Below, piece by piece: positions 17,551-27,108 of a stretch of 64,000 bases of DNA. The stretch lies in NCBI GenBank assembly GCA_902524245.1, contig CABZCN010000001.1, forward strand, positions 496,001-560,000, in the 5' to 3' direction. This stretch comes from an uncultured Alphaproteobacteria bacterium. GTDB taxonomy: Bacteria; Pseudomonadota; Alphaproteobacteria; HIMB59. The translations under genes and the position numbers were made by a program. Positions within the stretch are counted from its first letter, which is position 1, and each line of letters begins with the position of its first letter. The notes under the pieces were generated by a model. It made no database searches, was not told the DNA's origin, and saw only the letters and a list, made by a program, of their open reading frames with translations.

Positions 17551-18237
17551 TTAGATCTTAGTATTCATCATTTCTTGTAATTTATTTTTCCAAATTTCAT
17601 GGTAGTCACAAAAACGGTATTCAGGGAACCATGGTCCACCCTCAGTATAATGAATTGCTTTGGGTGCCCCATCAGTTGGTTCTTTATACCAACCTACCAA
17701 CCAGTTCCACTCATGGCTAATTTCACCTATTTCATCATCTTCTAGCCAGCTAAAACGATGAAGGAATTTTCCAGTTATTTTTGGATCGTTCACTAATTCT
17801 GATGTAATTTTCTTGTTTGAAGGATGATTACAATTCCACAATACAAGAGAACTCCAATTTTTTCTCGGGTAAATGGATTGAATTCTCCCATCCATTTTCG
17901 TATCTCCTTTTGGTGTATAATCGTGTTTCACACACATAACTGCATATTTATCATTTACTTGAGAAAATAACTCTTCGACTGAATTCAAAAACAATATATC
18001 ACAATCACAAAATAATGCCCAACCAGTATAATCATTTAGCACAGGCACTAAAAATCTAGAAAAAGTAAATTCTGTTGAGCCGAGTTTATCTTCATCCCTT
18101 TTATAAAGTCCTTTTGACTTCAATTCATTTAGTTTTAACGGAAAAATTTTTGCCAACTTTGACTTCGATTTAATACTATAGCTACACACTTGATACGCTA
18201 AGTCTTCTCTGCTGTCGTATCCAATAAAAATATTCAC
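17551..18237 (-). CDS. GT8-like glycosyltransferase
   Basis: A 228-residue protein beginning 'MNIFIGYDSREDLAYQVCSYSI'. 'GWALFCDCDILFLNSVEELF' carries the DxD metal/nucleotide-sugar motif in its CDCD form (about 93-96). 'SSLVLWNCNHP' and 'AIHYTEGGPWF' match the downstream glycosyltransferase 8-like motifs, the last giving the metal-binding His. It probably adds a hexose in surface-glycan assembly. It lies 28 nt downstream of the TPR/GT9-like gene on the same strand, so it is likely co-transcribed with it. Confidence 0.8.
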   Translation of the reverse strand: MNIFIGYDSREDLAYQVCSYSIKSKSKLAKIFPLKLNELKSKGLYKRDEDKLGSTEFTFSRFLVPVLNDYTGWALFCDCDILFLNSVEELFSQVNDKYAVMCVKHDYTPKGDTKMDGRIQSIYPRKNWSSLVLWNCNHPSNKKITSELVNDPKITGKFLHRFSWLEDDEIGEISHEWNWLVGWYKEPTDGAPKAIHYTEGGPWFPEYRFCDYHEIWKNKLQEMMNTKI

Positions 18238-18265
18238 TATTAAAACCTATTGTAGTTGTTTACAT

Positions 18266-19930
18266 TTACAAGAAGTTTTCTAGCTCTTTATTTAAATTAG
18301 ATATACAACTACTCCAATCATTGTCATTTTCCATCCTGACGGGTTTAATTGAGGGATACCAAATTATATTATTATCTGTATTTAATCCCCAATACCATAA
18401 TTTTCCATCATTAAATGGTAAAAGTAAAAAAGTCTTTACACCCAACTTTCCAGCTATATGGGCGTTTGAATTACTAACTGTTATGACAAAGTCGCAACTT
18501 TTTACTAATCCGGCAGTACCATCAATATCATTATAACAATCAACTTTATGATCCAAGAAAATAGATTTACCAATCCTTTTTTCTAATATATTAATTTCTT
18601 CTTTTTCATCAGAGTATTGAAGATTTATAAACTCTATATCATTTAAAAGAAAAAGATTACTTAACTGTTCCAACTCTATTGATTTCTTTTTACCAAAAAT
18701 TTTATTTGTGCTTTTCCACGATATTCCACACCTTAACTTTTTATTTTTCTTTGGGACTATATTATTATCAAAAGAATAAAAGATTTCTTTTCTAAGACTA
18801 TTGTAATTTATAAGATTTTGAAAAAACTGACCTAATGAACCCATTGGTAAGTGGTAATCATAACTGTCATAATTCTCTAAAGATCGATAGTCGATTATTT
18901 CAATATATTTATAAATTTTTTTGAAAAATGGAATAAGTTTTTTATTAACAGCAATAGTAATTTTTTCAAACTGATCTTGTATCACTTCGATGAATTGTGA
19001 ATAAAGTATTTGTTCTCCAATTCCTTGCTCTCCATAAATTAGAATATTTTTTTTTGGTTGGTTTTTGTCCCAAACTGGTTTGAGAAAAGAATTACGAATT
19101 TTTTTTAATAATACAAAACTTTGTAGATTGTATCTTGACTCATGATATTTCCACCCTTTATCAAAATCTTTCATAAATAAATAACATAAAGATAAGTGAT
19201 AAAGGGCATCTGCGTTTTTTGGTTCTTTTTCTAAAATATTTTGATTAACTTCTATTGCACTCTTATAATCACCCTTAGATTTTAAAATATTTCCTATAAT
19301 TAAATTGGATTTAACATAAGTTTGATCATTTTGTTCATTTGCTTCAATTATTTGATTAATTATTTTGAAGGCTTCATCATAATTACCACAATCATTTTCT
19401 ATGTTTGCTAGAGATAATTTTGCGTCAATAAAATTTTTATTTAAAAAAATTGATTTCTCAAATGACTTCTTGGCCTCTTCAAATTGTCCATTATCTCTAA
19501 AAACTTTACCTAAAATATAATATGATAAAGTATTTTCTTTAATCGATAGAGCTTTATTAAGATTTACAATAGATTTTTGATAATCTCTTACAAGTCTATA
19601 ACATACACCTACTTGATGGTAAGGTTCATGTCTATTATGGTTTAATCTTGTACAGTTTTCGTAATATTCTATAGCCTTCTCAAAATTTAATAAACCAAGG
19701 TAACAATTAGCTAAATTAAAATTTGTATCATAGTCACTTTTGTTACTATCAAGATAAATGCCAAAAAATTTAATTGCTTCCCCAAATTTCTTTTCATTCG
19801 CAAAGATCAATCCGTAATAAAAATTGTATTTTAAATTTTTTTTTTCGGTTTTTAGTAAATTAAAAATTAAACTTTTTGCTTCATGAAATTTATTTTCTTT
19901 TAGAAGATTTACAATTTTTTCTTCACTCAT
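18266..19930 (-). CDS. TPR protein with GT9-like glycosyltransferase domain
   Basis: A 554-residue protein with about eight TPR-like units (residues about 1-270). A GT-B-like domain follows: 'NILIYGEQGIGEQILYSQFIEVI', 'RCGISWKSTN', and 'CDFVITVSNSNAHIAGKLGVKTFLLLPF'. It shares this architecture with the 14917 gene. It precedes the GT8-like gene and probably works in the same glycan pathway. The donor sugar and acceptor are unknown. Confidence 0.82.
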   Translation of the reverse strand: MSEEKIVNLLKENKFHEAKSLIFNLLKTEKKNLKYNFYYGLIFANEKKFGEAIKFFGIYLDSNKSDYDTNFNLANCYLGLLNFEKAIEYYENCTRLNHNRHEPYHQVGVCYRLVRDYQKSIVNLNKALSIKENTLSYYILGKVFRDNGQFEEAKKSFEKSIFLNKNFIDAKLSLANIENDCGNYDEAFKIINQIIEANEQNDQTYVKSNLIIGNILKSKGDYKSAIEVNQNILEKEPKNADALYHLSLCYLFMKDFDKGWKYHESRYNLQSFVLLKKIRNSFLKPVWDKNQPKKNILIYGEQGIGEQILYSQFIEVIQDQFEKITIAVNKKLIPFFKKIYKYIEIIDYRSLENYDSYDYHLPMGSLGQFFQNLINYNSLRKEIFYSFDNNIVPKKNKKLRCGISWKSTNKIFGKKKSIELEQLSNLFLLNDIEFINLQYSDEKEEINILEKRIGKSIFLDHKVDCYNDIDGTAGLVKSCDFVITVSNSNAHIAGKLGVKTFLLLPFNDGKLWYWGLNTDNNIIWYPSIKPVRMENDNDWSSCISNLNKELENFL

Positions 19931-20016
19931 ATTATTAACGATTTAATTTAAAAATATATTTATTTTCCATCAGAATTGTAAATCAAACTTATTTTTTTTA
20001 TATAATCCAAAAAGTG

Positions 20017-20631
20017 TCATTTAATTAAATCAATTAATAAAATTATCGATATTGTTATAAAAATATATCCAATTATCTTTTGGATATGCTGAGATTTGTT
20101 TTTTATAAATTCTAGAATTGTACCTGTTGTTACTAAATTAACCAAGAATACGTACCATAGTGCATCAACTATACTAGCAATTAATACTAACGAAATATTT
20201 AAATAAAGCTCATTATCTGTAGACATAAATTGAGAATAAATAGCAACAAACCAAATTAGAATCTTTGGATTTAGTAAAGAAATGCTTAATCCTTCTAAAA
20301 ATGACTGCCCACTATCTATTAATTTTTCTTTTTTAAATTCTATTTTTTTTATTGTAATTATTGAATTAATTCCAAGGTAAAACAAAAAAACTATAGATAC
20401 AATTTTTATAACATTAAAAAGCATAATGTTAGTTTCAATTATTAAACCGATACCTAACACAGCAAATAATGCATAGATGCCTATTCCAAATCCATGCCCT
20501 AACGCCGTCAAAATTCCATTAAATTTATTTTTAAATATTGCGTTGTTTATAACAACTACCATACTAGGACCAGGAGACATAGCTCCTAGCAAGCATATAA
20601 ATGCAATTTGTAAAAATAAGAATATTGACAT
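20017..20631 (-). CDS. LysE/RhtB-family exporter
   Basis: A 204-residue membrane protein with about six hydrophobic segments. It has the family's N-terminal hallmark 'LLGAMSPGPSMVVVINNAIF' (about 15-34) and 'GLSISLLNPKILIWFVAIYSQF' in the middle. LysE/RhtB proteins export amino acids; the substrate here cannot be told. It is the last gene of the long minus-strand string from tsaD, 6 nt after the HAD gene. Confidence 0.9.
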   Translation of the reverse strand: MSIFLFLQIAFICLLGAMSPGPSMVVVINNAIFKNKFNGILTALGHGFGIGIYALFAVLGIGLIIETNIMLFNVIKIVSIVFLFYLGINSIITIKKIEFKKEKLIDSGQSFLEGLSISLLNPKILIWFVAIYSQFMSTDNELYLNISLVLIASIVDALWYVFLVNLVTTGTILEFIKNKSQHIQKIIGYIFITISIILLIDLIK

Positions 20632-20637
20632 GAATAT

Positions 20638-21198
20638 TTAATTTGAAAAATCTTCTTTTATTTCGTGCTTATCTAATTTTGTAGAATTTATGGTTTTCCT
20701 TAAACTGCTAGAAATGTTCGTATATATGATTTTTTTTGTATAATTCCATATAGGTAAATCCTGTTTACTATTACCTAAATAATCAAATTCTAAAATTTTT
20801 AGTTCATCTTTAATAAATTTAACTTTGTTCATCCCAATCATGTTAAAATTGTTCTTTGTACCAAAAGACTCAAAAAAAATTTTTAAATGTTTATGAATTT
20901 GATTGACTAATAATTGATGACTTCCAGAAATGAGATATACAACTCTATGATGATTTTTAACCGTTTTTATGTAACTAATGCTTGCTTTGTTAAATTTTAA
21001 TTTTTCAATCGGAACTATGTAGTCTTTTGAAACCTTTTCTTTTAGGTACGCTTTACCTCTAAATAAGAAAATAATTAAGTAAGAAAAAAGTTTAAGAGGT
21101 CTTTCTTTTAGACATTCAAAAAAAGCTAAGTTAGTTAAATCTTCTTTTATTAAAGTTCCATCTAAATCAACAAATAATATTCTGTTATCATTCATCAT
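20638..21198 (-). CDS. HAD-superfamily phosphatase-like protein
   Basis: A 186-residue soluble protein. 'ILFVDLDGTLIKEDL' (about 7-21) is HAD motif I with both Asp residues. 'VVYLISGSHQLLVNQI' gives motif II (Ser), and 'FDYLGNSKQDLPIW' resembles motif IV. The layout resembles the phosphatase half of HAD-UbiA prenyltransferase fusions, but no UbiA domain follows. The start overlaps the upstream 102-residue gene by 11 nt. Its substrate is unknown. Confidence 0.75.
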   Translation of the reverse strand: MMNDNRILFVDLDGTLIKEDLTNLAFFECLKERPLKLFSYLIIFLFRGKAYLKEKVSKDYIVPIEKLKFNKASISYIKTVKNHHRVVYLISGSHQLLVNQIHKHLKIFFESFGTKNNFNMIGMNKVKFIKDELKILEFDYLGNSKQDLPIWNYTKKIIYTNISSSLRKTINSTKLDKHEIKEDFSN

Positions 21199-21496
21199 CT
21201 CTAAAAAAAGATACTTTAATTGTAATTATATTTTTTGATACATTTTCTTTTATAGAACCTATGCAATCAGCTTTAATCTTGATTGCTTTTTGAAATATCT
21301 CTTCATATATAAGGGCTTTTTGATTAAGTATCTCTTTTTCTTTAAATTTTTTTCTACCCCTTTTTTCTTCAGGATAAATTTCAAAAAAAGACTTTAAGAT
21401 ATCAATATCAAATTTTCTAATAAAACTAATATTTTGGTACCTTTTCATAGGTAAATATTTCTTTTTAGGCGGCTTATTTTTAAATATATCAATCAA
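21188..21496 (-). CDS. Small Lys-rich hypothetical protein
   Basis: 102 residues, very basic at the N-terminus ('FKNKPPKKKYLPMKRYQ'), with a central 'EEKRGRKKFKEKEILNQKALIYEEIFQKAIKI' helix and a final beta-like stretch. I do not recognise a family. It overlaps purH upstream by 4 nt and the HAD gene downstream by 11 nt. That argues for a real, translationally coupled gene within the operon. The charge suggests nucleic-acid or ribosome contact, but that is a guess. Confidence 0.6.
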   Translation of the reverse strand: MIDIFKNKPPKKKYLPMKRYQNISFIRKFDIDILKSFFEIYPEEKRGRKKFKEKEILNQKALIYEEIFQKAIKIKADCIGSIKENVSKNIITIKVSFFRDDE

Positions 21497-22956
21497 TGCT
21501 TAAAATGCCGGTCACTCAATTTATAAAAATTTAATTTTAATTTTTTTACTGATTTTTTAATTTGTGAGTCATTTTTTGAACCCATTGGTGAATATATTTC
21601 AATTTTAATTTTTTGTTTTTTTATAAATATCAATGAATCTGTGAATGGAAAAAATGCATCTGAAAATAAATAACCTCTTTTTAGTTTCTTGAAATTATGT
21701 TTCGATTTGAATTTATATAAACAATTTTGAAGAGCATCAATTCTTGATGTCTGCCCACCAGATTGTGAAATCAGACTATCCTCATCAAACAATGCTATTG
21801 CATTTGATTTTATATTTTTAAGAATATTTACAAAAAAATTTATTTTCTCTTTATTGAGTTTATTAATTCCATTGATTGTTTCTATTGATGAATTCTTTAT
21901 ATTAACATCTTGAATTAACGTCCCTCCAAAAAATGTTCTCTTTTCTAACTTTTGATTAAGTTTTTTAATTTTTATAATTCTTAAATTACCTTTTGTTTTG
22001 AGAATTTTTAATGCTTCTCTTTCGTAACTAGGAGCCGCAATTACCTCATAAAAACCTTTCACTAAAAGTTTTGCAGTTTTATTATCAATTTTTTTATTAA
22101 ATGCAACTATACCACCAAAAGCACTTATCTTGTCTCCAGCAAGTGCTTTGTTGTAACAATTTGTCTGTATTTTTCCAATTGATGCACCACATGGGGTATT
22201 GTGTTTAATAATGCTGCAAATATGATTTTTGGTTTTTATCCCAAACGATATTTTAATGGCGGCATCTAAGTCCAATAGATTATTGTAACTAAGTTTCTTA
22301 TTTCCGCTTAGTTGGGTAAAACTATTATCATTTATTTTTGCAACTGCTTTTTGTTGCGGGTTCTCACCATATCTTAATTCATATTCTCTTGAAGTATTCC
22401 CATCGAACCAATTGAAAATCGCTTTGTCATAGCTAGCGATATTTAAAATTGCTTTCTTCGCAAATAACTTTCTTTGAGTTCCTTTGATTGGAAATTGTTT
22501 GATAAAGGTTTTGTAATCTCTTGGATCAGTTATTGTCAAAACTTTTTCAAAGTTTTTTACCCCTGCTCTTATTAAACTATGTCCACCAATATCTATCATT
22601 TCTATGATTTTTGACTTATCTTTAGTGCTATTAACAGTCTTCTCAAATGGATACAGATTAACAAGAAGTAGATCAAAACTAACTATTCCATCACCTTTCA
22701 TCTCTTTAAGGTGACTCCTTTTATTAGTGGCTAATAGCCCACCAAATATTTTAGGATGAAGTGTTTTCACTCTGCCATCTAAAATTTCCTTTTGTTTTGT
22801 GTATTTTGAAATTTCAATAAATGGTATTTTTATTTCTCTTAGGTATTTAGATGTGCCACCTGTTGAGTAAATTGTATATTTTTTTTTAATAAGAAAATCT
22901 GCGATTAAATCTAAATTCGTTTTATCAAAAACTGATATAAGCGCATTCTTTCCCAT
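21493..22956 (-). CDS. purH: Bifunctional AICAR transformylase/IMP cyclohydrolase
   Basis: A 487-residue enzyme for the last two steps of IMP synthesis. The N-terminal cyclohydrolase shows 'ALISVFDKTNL', 'YSTGGTSKYL', 'LDGRVKTLHPKIFGGLL' and 'MIDIGGHSLIRAGVKN'. The transformylase shows 'LRYGENPQQ', the catalytic 'IIKHNTPCGASIG', 'SAFGGIVAFN', 'GYLFSDAFFPFTDSL' and the terminal 'DRHFKH'. It is about 30-40 residues shorter than most PurH, and the usual 'QPGGSxRD' segment reads 'YSPMGSKND'. It overlaps rpe by one nucleotide. Confidence 0.96.
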   Translation of the reverse strand: MGKNALISVFDKTNLDLIADFLIKKKYTIYSTGGTSKYLREIKIPFIEISKYTKQKEILDGRVKTLHPKIFGGLLATNKRSHLKEMKGDGIVSFDLLLVNLYPFEKTVNSTKDKSKIIEMIDIGGHSLIRAGVKNFEKVLTITDPRDYKTFIKQFPIKGTQRKLFAKKAILNIASYDKAIFNWFDGNTSREYELRYGENPQQKAVAKINDNSFTQLSGNKKLSYNNLLDLDAAIKISFGIKTKNHICSIIKHNTPCGASIGKIQTNCYNKALAGDKISAFGGIVAFNKKIDNKTAKLLVKGFYEVIAAPSYEREALKILKTKGNLRIIKIKKLNQKLEKRTFFGGTLIQDVNIKNSSIETINGINKLNKEKINFFVNILKNIKSNAIALFDEDSLISQSGGQTSRIDALQNCLYKFKSKHNFKKLKRGYLFSDAFFPFTDSLIFIKKQKIKIEIYSPMGSKNDSQIKKSVKKLKLNFYKLSDRHFKH

Positions 22957-23612
22957 TAATTAAAATTTTCTAACATTTTATTTGTTGAAGATATTAAATC
23001 ACCCTGATTAAACAAAAACGATCCTGCTACTAAAATATCTGCTCCAGCTTCGATACATATCTTCCCAGTTTCAAAATTAATTCCACCGTCAATTTCAACC
23101 TCAACATTCATATTATTTTGTTTAATTTGATTAGAAATATTTTTAATCTTATCAACTTGATTGTTCATAAATTTTTGTCCACTAAATCCAGGTTCGACTG
23201 TCATTATTGTAACTTGATCTATTAAATCCAAGTATGGTAAAATTTCTGACCAATTTGTTCTTGGTTTAATCGCTAGTCCACATTTGATACCCTTGTTTTT
23301 AATCTTTGATATAATTTTTTTAATATCTTCATCAATTTCATAATGAAAAGTAATTATATCAGAGCCTGCCTTTATATATTCATCTAAGAACTTATCGACT
23401 CTATTAATCATTAAATGTACATCAAAAATTTTTTTTGAGAACTTCCTTACATCTGAGATAAATTTAGCGCCAAAAGTTAAATTAGGAACAAAGTCTCCGT
23501 CCATCACATCAAAATGAATATATTCAGCTTTAGACTTATCAAGGTCCACAATTATTTTTTCAATATTAGAAAATGAACCACCTAAAATCGATGGGGATAT
23601 TTTTACTTTCAT
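22956..23612 (-). CDS. rpe: Ribulose-phosphate 3-epimerase
   Basis: A 218-residue TIM-barrel enzyme that interconverts ribulose 5-phosphate and xylulose 5-phosphate. Visible marks are 'ISPSILGGSFSNIE', 'IHFDVMDGDFVPNLTFG' (metal His and Asp), 'FDVHLMINRVDKFL', 'TVEPGFSGQKFM' and 'EVEIDGGINFETGKICIEAGADILVAGSFLF'. All metal and phosphate-binding segments are present. It shares single-base overlaps with purH downstream and rsmB upstream. Confidence 0.97.
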   Translation of the reverse strand: MKVKISPSILGGSFSNIEKIIVDLDKSKAEYIHFDVMDGDFVPNLTFGAKFISDVRKFSKKIFDVHLMINRVDKFLDEYIKAGSDIITFHYEIDEDIKKIISKIKNKGIKCGLAIKPRTNWSEILPYLDLIDQVTIMTVEPGFSGQKFMNNQVDKIKNISNQIKQNNMNVEVEIDGGINFETGKICIEAGADILVAGSFLFNQGDLISSTNKMLENFN

Positions 23613-24667
23613 TATATTTTCTCTAAAACTGACACAAAAAAAATATCAGATCCTCCTATATTTTTAAAGGTAAGAGGATTTATAAAATACCCATTTTGTC
23701 TTTTTATCATCTTATTTGATACTACATCGTGTATTTTAACATTTTGATGTTTTTGGATTATTTTATCAATGACATCGATTGTCTCAAAAGGATGAAAAGA
23801 ACAAACAATATATACTAAAAAACCACCTAAATTAAGAATCTCTAATGATTTTTCTAACATCTTGAATTGTATTTTTTGATGTTTTTTGATCAGTGATTGA
23901 TCAATTTTTATTGTCACATCTGGATTTCTTCTAAAAGTTCCCAACGCACTACAGGGTGCATCTAATAAAATTGAATTATATTTGTCAGTAAATTTTTCAT
24001 CTAGAAAATCAACTTTGTGAATATCTAGCTTTAAATTTAATCGAATGAGGTTTTCTTTGAACTTATTTATTTGGTTTTGTGATTTGTCTATTGACAATAC
24101 ATTAAATCCTAATGAATTTAATAATATACTTTTCCCTCCAGGCGCAGCACATATATCAATTAAGTTTTTATCCTTAAAAAAAATATGTGTCGCCTTTATT
24201 GCTTCAAAATTACCAATATCTTGAACAATACATCCCTTTAAAATTTTTTTATCTAACATAAATACTCTCTTGCAGTAAACCGCGCTATTCTTATCTGTCA
24301 AACTTATTTGATAATTTTTAGGTTTCTTAAATATTGCACTATAAATATAATCTCTTATTGATTTACTTGAAAATATTTTATCAATTACAGTTTTAAATTC
24401 TGGATAAATATATTTTTCATATTTAATATCATTTATATTTTTTAAAATATTTCTTAAAACAGCATTAACCAACTTTTCTTTTTTATATTCTTTACTAACT
24501 TCTACTGCATCATTAACTATGGCGTAATTAGGCTTATTTGAGAAACTTATTAGAGTAAGACTAATTTTTAAAATATTTTTTATGTTATTTGGTGTTCGAT
24601 CATTTATATATTTTTCGAGTATACGATTATGATTCTCAAAGTTTCTATAATATTCTTGGATGATCAA
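23612..24667 (-). CDS. rsmB: 16S rRNA (cytosine-967-C5)-methyltransferase
   Basis: A 351-residue RsmB/Sun-type enzyme. There is a partial NusB-like RNA-binding domain at the N-terminus ('YAIVNDAVEVSKEYKKEKLVNAVLRNIL'). The SAM domain follows: 'NLIDICAAPGGKSILL', 'VLSIDKSQNQINKFKENL', 'SILLDAPCSALGTFRRNPDV' (catalytic Cys in APCS) and 'LVYIVCSFHPFE' (second Cys). The tracked TTG start makes the NusB domain too short. In-frame sequence upstream to about 24790 also reads like NusB domain but contains no ATG, GTG or TTG. The true start is unresolved. Confidence 0.92.
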   Translation of the reverse strand: MIIQEYYRNFENHNRILEKYINDRTPNNIKNILKISLTLISFSNKPNYAIVNDAVEVSKEYKKEKLVNAVLRNILKNINDIKYEKYIYPEFKTVIDKIFSSKSIRDYIYSAIFKKPKNYQISLTDKNSAVYCKRVFMLDKKILKGCIVQDIGNFEAIKATHIFFKDKNLIDICAAPGGKSILLNSLGFNVLSIDKSQNQINKFKENLIRLNLKLDIHKVDFLDEKFTDKYNSILLDAPCSALGTFRRNPDVTIKIDQSLIKKHQKIQFKMLEKSLEILNLGGFLVYIVCSFHPFETIDVIDKIIQKHQNVKIHDVVSNKMIKRQNGYFINPLTFKNIGGSDIFFVSVLEKI

Positions 24668-24776
24668 AAATAAAAAATTTCTTTTTATGGATGGAAATGT
24701 ATTTACAACATGGTCAATACTATTTCCCTGTTCAATTCTTTTGATTGAATTGAATACGTTTTTAGTGTCCGATGAG

Positions 24777-26702
24777 CTAGATATTTTTAGACCCGTCTAT
24801 TAAAGATTTCACAACACTTGGATCCGCTAATGTTGATGTGTCACCTAATTGGTCTTCTTCTTTAGATGCTATCTTTCGTAAAATTCTTCTCATTATTTTA
24901 CCAGATCTTGTCTTTGGAAGACCTGGAGAAAACTGTAATTTATCTGGTGTAGCTATAGGCCCAATTTTCTTTCTTATCCATAATATAAGATCTTCCTTTA
25001 AATCTTCATTCACATTAACACCGGTGTTTGTTGTTACATAAGCGTAAATGCCTTGGCCTTTTATATCATGAGGGTAGCCCACTACCGCCGCTTCGGAAAC
25101 TAATTCATGTTCAACAAATGCACTTTCAATCTCTGCAGTTCCCAGCAAATGTCCAGACACATTGATACAATCATCTACTCTTCCAGTTATCCAATAAAAG
25201 CCATCTTTATCTCTTCGACATCCATCTCCTGTAAAATACTTCCCTTTGAATTGACTGAAATAAGTATCAATAAAACGCTGGTGATCGCCATAAACTGTTC
25301 TCATCTGACCCGGCCAACTATCTAAAATGCATAGCTTACCTTCACATTCACCCTCTAAAATATTTCCATTATCATCAACTATTGCGGCTTCAATTCCAAA
25401 ATATGGTTGAGTCGCACTTCCTGGCTTAAGTTTAGAAACACCAGGAATTGGTGAAATTAAATGCCCCCCGGTTTCCGTTTGCCACCAAGTATCAATAACT
25501 GGACATTTGTCCTTACCAACTATCGATGAATACCAATTCCATGCCTCAGGGTTTATTGGTTCACCAACTGTTCCTAAAATCCTCAAAGAACTTAAATCAC
25601 ACTTTTCTATATACGAATTTCCCTCTTTCATTAAAGATCTCAATACAGTTGGTGCTGTGTAAAAAATATTGACTTTGTACTTGTCACAAACTTCCCAAAA
25701 ACGAGAGAAATCAGGATAATTAGGCACTCCTTCAAATAATAATGTTTTGCCTCCGTTAGCTAAAGGCCCATAGACTGAATAAGAGTGTCCTGTGATCCAA
25801 CCTGCGTCTGCTGTACACCAGTAGATATCCCCTGGATGATAATCAAAAGAATACTTATGCGTAAATGATGCATAAACCAAATACCCCCCTGAAGTATGAA
25901 GAACTCCTTTTGGCTTACCAGTAGAACCAGATGTATATAAAATGAAAAGAGGATCTTCTGCATTCATTGATACGCATTCACATTGATCATCAACTTCTTT
26001 AACTAACTCATCATAATAAAAATTATTATCTTTATGTAATTTGTCTTGAGTATTTGTATATCGAATAACAAGAGTTTTTATAGAGCCATCACAATTCTCT
26101 AAAGCTGCGTTAATATATTTTTTAAGTGGAATTATTTTTCCACCTCGAACACCTTCATCAGCAGTAATTACAAATTGAGATTTGCAATCTTTAATTCGTC
26201 CTGCAATTGACTCGGGGGCGAAGCCTCCAAATATTACTGAATGTATTGCACCTATTCTTGCACAAGCTAACATAGCAAATGCAACTTCAGGAATCATAGT
26301 TAAATAAATTGTTACAACATCACCTTTTTGCACGCCAAGTTTTTTTAAAACATTTGCAAATTTGCTTACTTCTGATTTCAGTTCTCTATAAGTGTATGTT
26401 CTATTTTTACTAGTATCATCTCCTTCCCAAATAACTGCAATTTCATTTGGTTGTGTTTCCGCATGTCTATCAACACAGTTATAACAAACGTTTAATTCAC
26501 CATCCTCAAACCATTTTATAGATATGTTACCGTCGTAGTTGGTGTTTTTAACTTTAGTGAAATCTTTAGACCAAGTTAATTGAGATTTTGCCACTTTGGA
26601 CCAGAATTGCTCTTTATTACTAAAAGACTCTGCATACATCTCTTCATATTTTTCTTTTGATAACAGTGGATTAGATAATTTAAATTCTCTCATTTTCTTC
26701 AC
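24777..26702 (-). CDS. acs: Acetyl-CoA synthetase
   Basis: A 641-residue AMP-forming ligase that makes acetyl-CoA from acetate, ATP and CoA. It has the P-loop-like '[24 protein letters not shown]' (about 260-283), '[12 protein letters not shown]' (about 405-416), '[23 protein letters not shown]' and the C-terminal '[16 protein letters not shown]' with the lysine that is acetylated in other Acs proteins. Length is normal. The start overlaps the EVE gene by 23 nt, and a second ATG (26693) is possible. Confidence 0.97.
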   Translation of the reverse strand: MKKMREFKLSNPLLSKEKYEEMYAESFSNKEQFWSKVAKSQLTWSKDFTKVKNTNYDGNISIKWFEDGELNVCYNCVDRHAETQPNEIAVIWEGDDTSKNRTYTYRELKSEVSKFANVLKKLGVQKGDVVTIYLTMIPEVAFAMLACARIGAIHSVIFGGFAPESIAGRIKDCKSQFVITADEGVRGGKIIPLKKYINAALENCDGSIKTLVIRYTNTQDKLHKDNNFYYDELVKEVDDQCECVSMNAEDPLFILYTSGSTGKPKGVLHTSGGYLVYASFTHKYSFDYHPGDIYWCTADAGWITGHSYSVYGPLANGGKTLLFEGVPNYPDFSRFWEVCDKYKVNIFYTAPTVLRSLMKEGNSYIEKCDLSSLRILGTVGEPINPEAWNWYSSIVGKDKCPVIDTWWQTETGGHLISPIPGVSKLKPGSATQPYFGIEAAIVDDNGNILEGECEGKLCILDSWPGQMRTVYGDHQRFIDTYFSQFKGKYFTGDGCRRDKDGFYWITGRVDDCINVSGHLLGTAEIESAFVEHELVSEAAVVGYPHDIKGQGIYAYVTTNTGVNVNEDLKEDLILWIRKKIGPIATPDKLQFSPGLPKTRSGKIMRRILRKIASKEEDQLGDTSTLADPSVVKSLIDGSKNI

Positions 26703-27108
26703 TCATCTTAATTAATTTCTTCCATTGCTTCAATGTTACAGGCATCACACTTAATCTCGCTTGTTTTACAAGCGGAAAATCTTTGAAAAATGGGTCTGCT
26801 TTTATTTCTGATAAGTAAACTTCATTTAGATCTTTTACATAGGTTACGTCAACCATTCCAAATATTCCTTTTTTATCTGTGTGATCTGGATAATATTCCT
26901 TAGTAACTCTCACTATTCCCTTAATGGCTTTTTCTGTTACTGAGTGATAAAACAGACACTCATCTCCTTTTCTCATCTTTTTCATATTATTTGCTGCCTG
27001 GTAATTTCTCACACCGTCCCAATGTTCAGTTTTTTTCTTTTTTTGTTGATCCCATGACCAAGAACTAGGCTCTGATTTAAGAAGCCAATAATTTTTAGAA
27101 GTGTTCAT
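26680..27108 (-). CDS. EVE-domain protein
   Basis: A 142-residue single-domain protein ('[16 protein letters not shown]', '[28 protein letters not shown]', '[15 protein letters not shown]'). EVE domains are PUA-like folds that bind modified nucleotides. In alphaproteobacteria the gene often sits near tsaD, as here. It overlaps tsaD by 14 nt upstream and acs by 23 nt downstream. Confidence 0.92.
   Translation of the reverse strand: MNTSKNYWLLKSEPSSWSWDQQKKKKTEHWDGVRNYQAANNMKKMRKGDECLFYHSVTEKAIKGIVRVTKEYYPDHTDKKGIFGMVDVTYVKDLNEVYLSEIKADPFFKDFPLVKQARLSVMPVTLKQWKKLIKMSEENERI

Noticed and set aside
11812-19930. Insertion sequences or transposase genes as drivers of the accessory region
   Set aside because: No transposase-like ORF or terminal inverted repeats were seen. 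The only mobility marks are the tRNA fragments.
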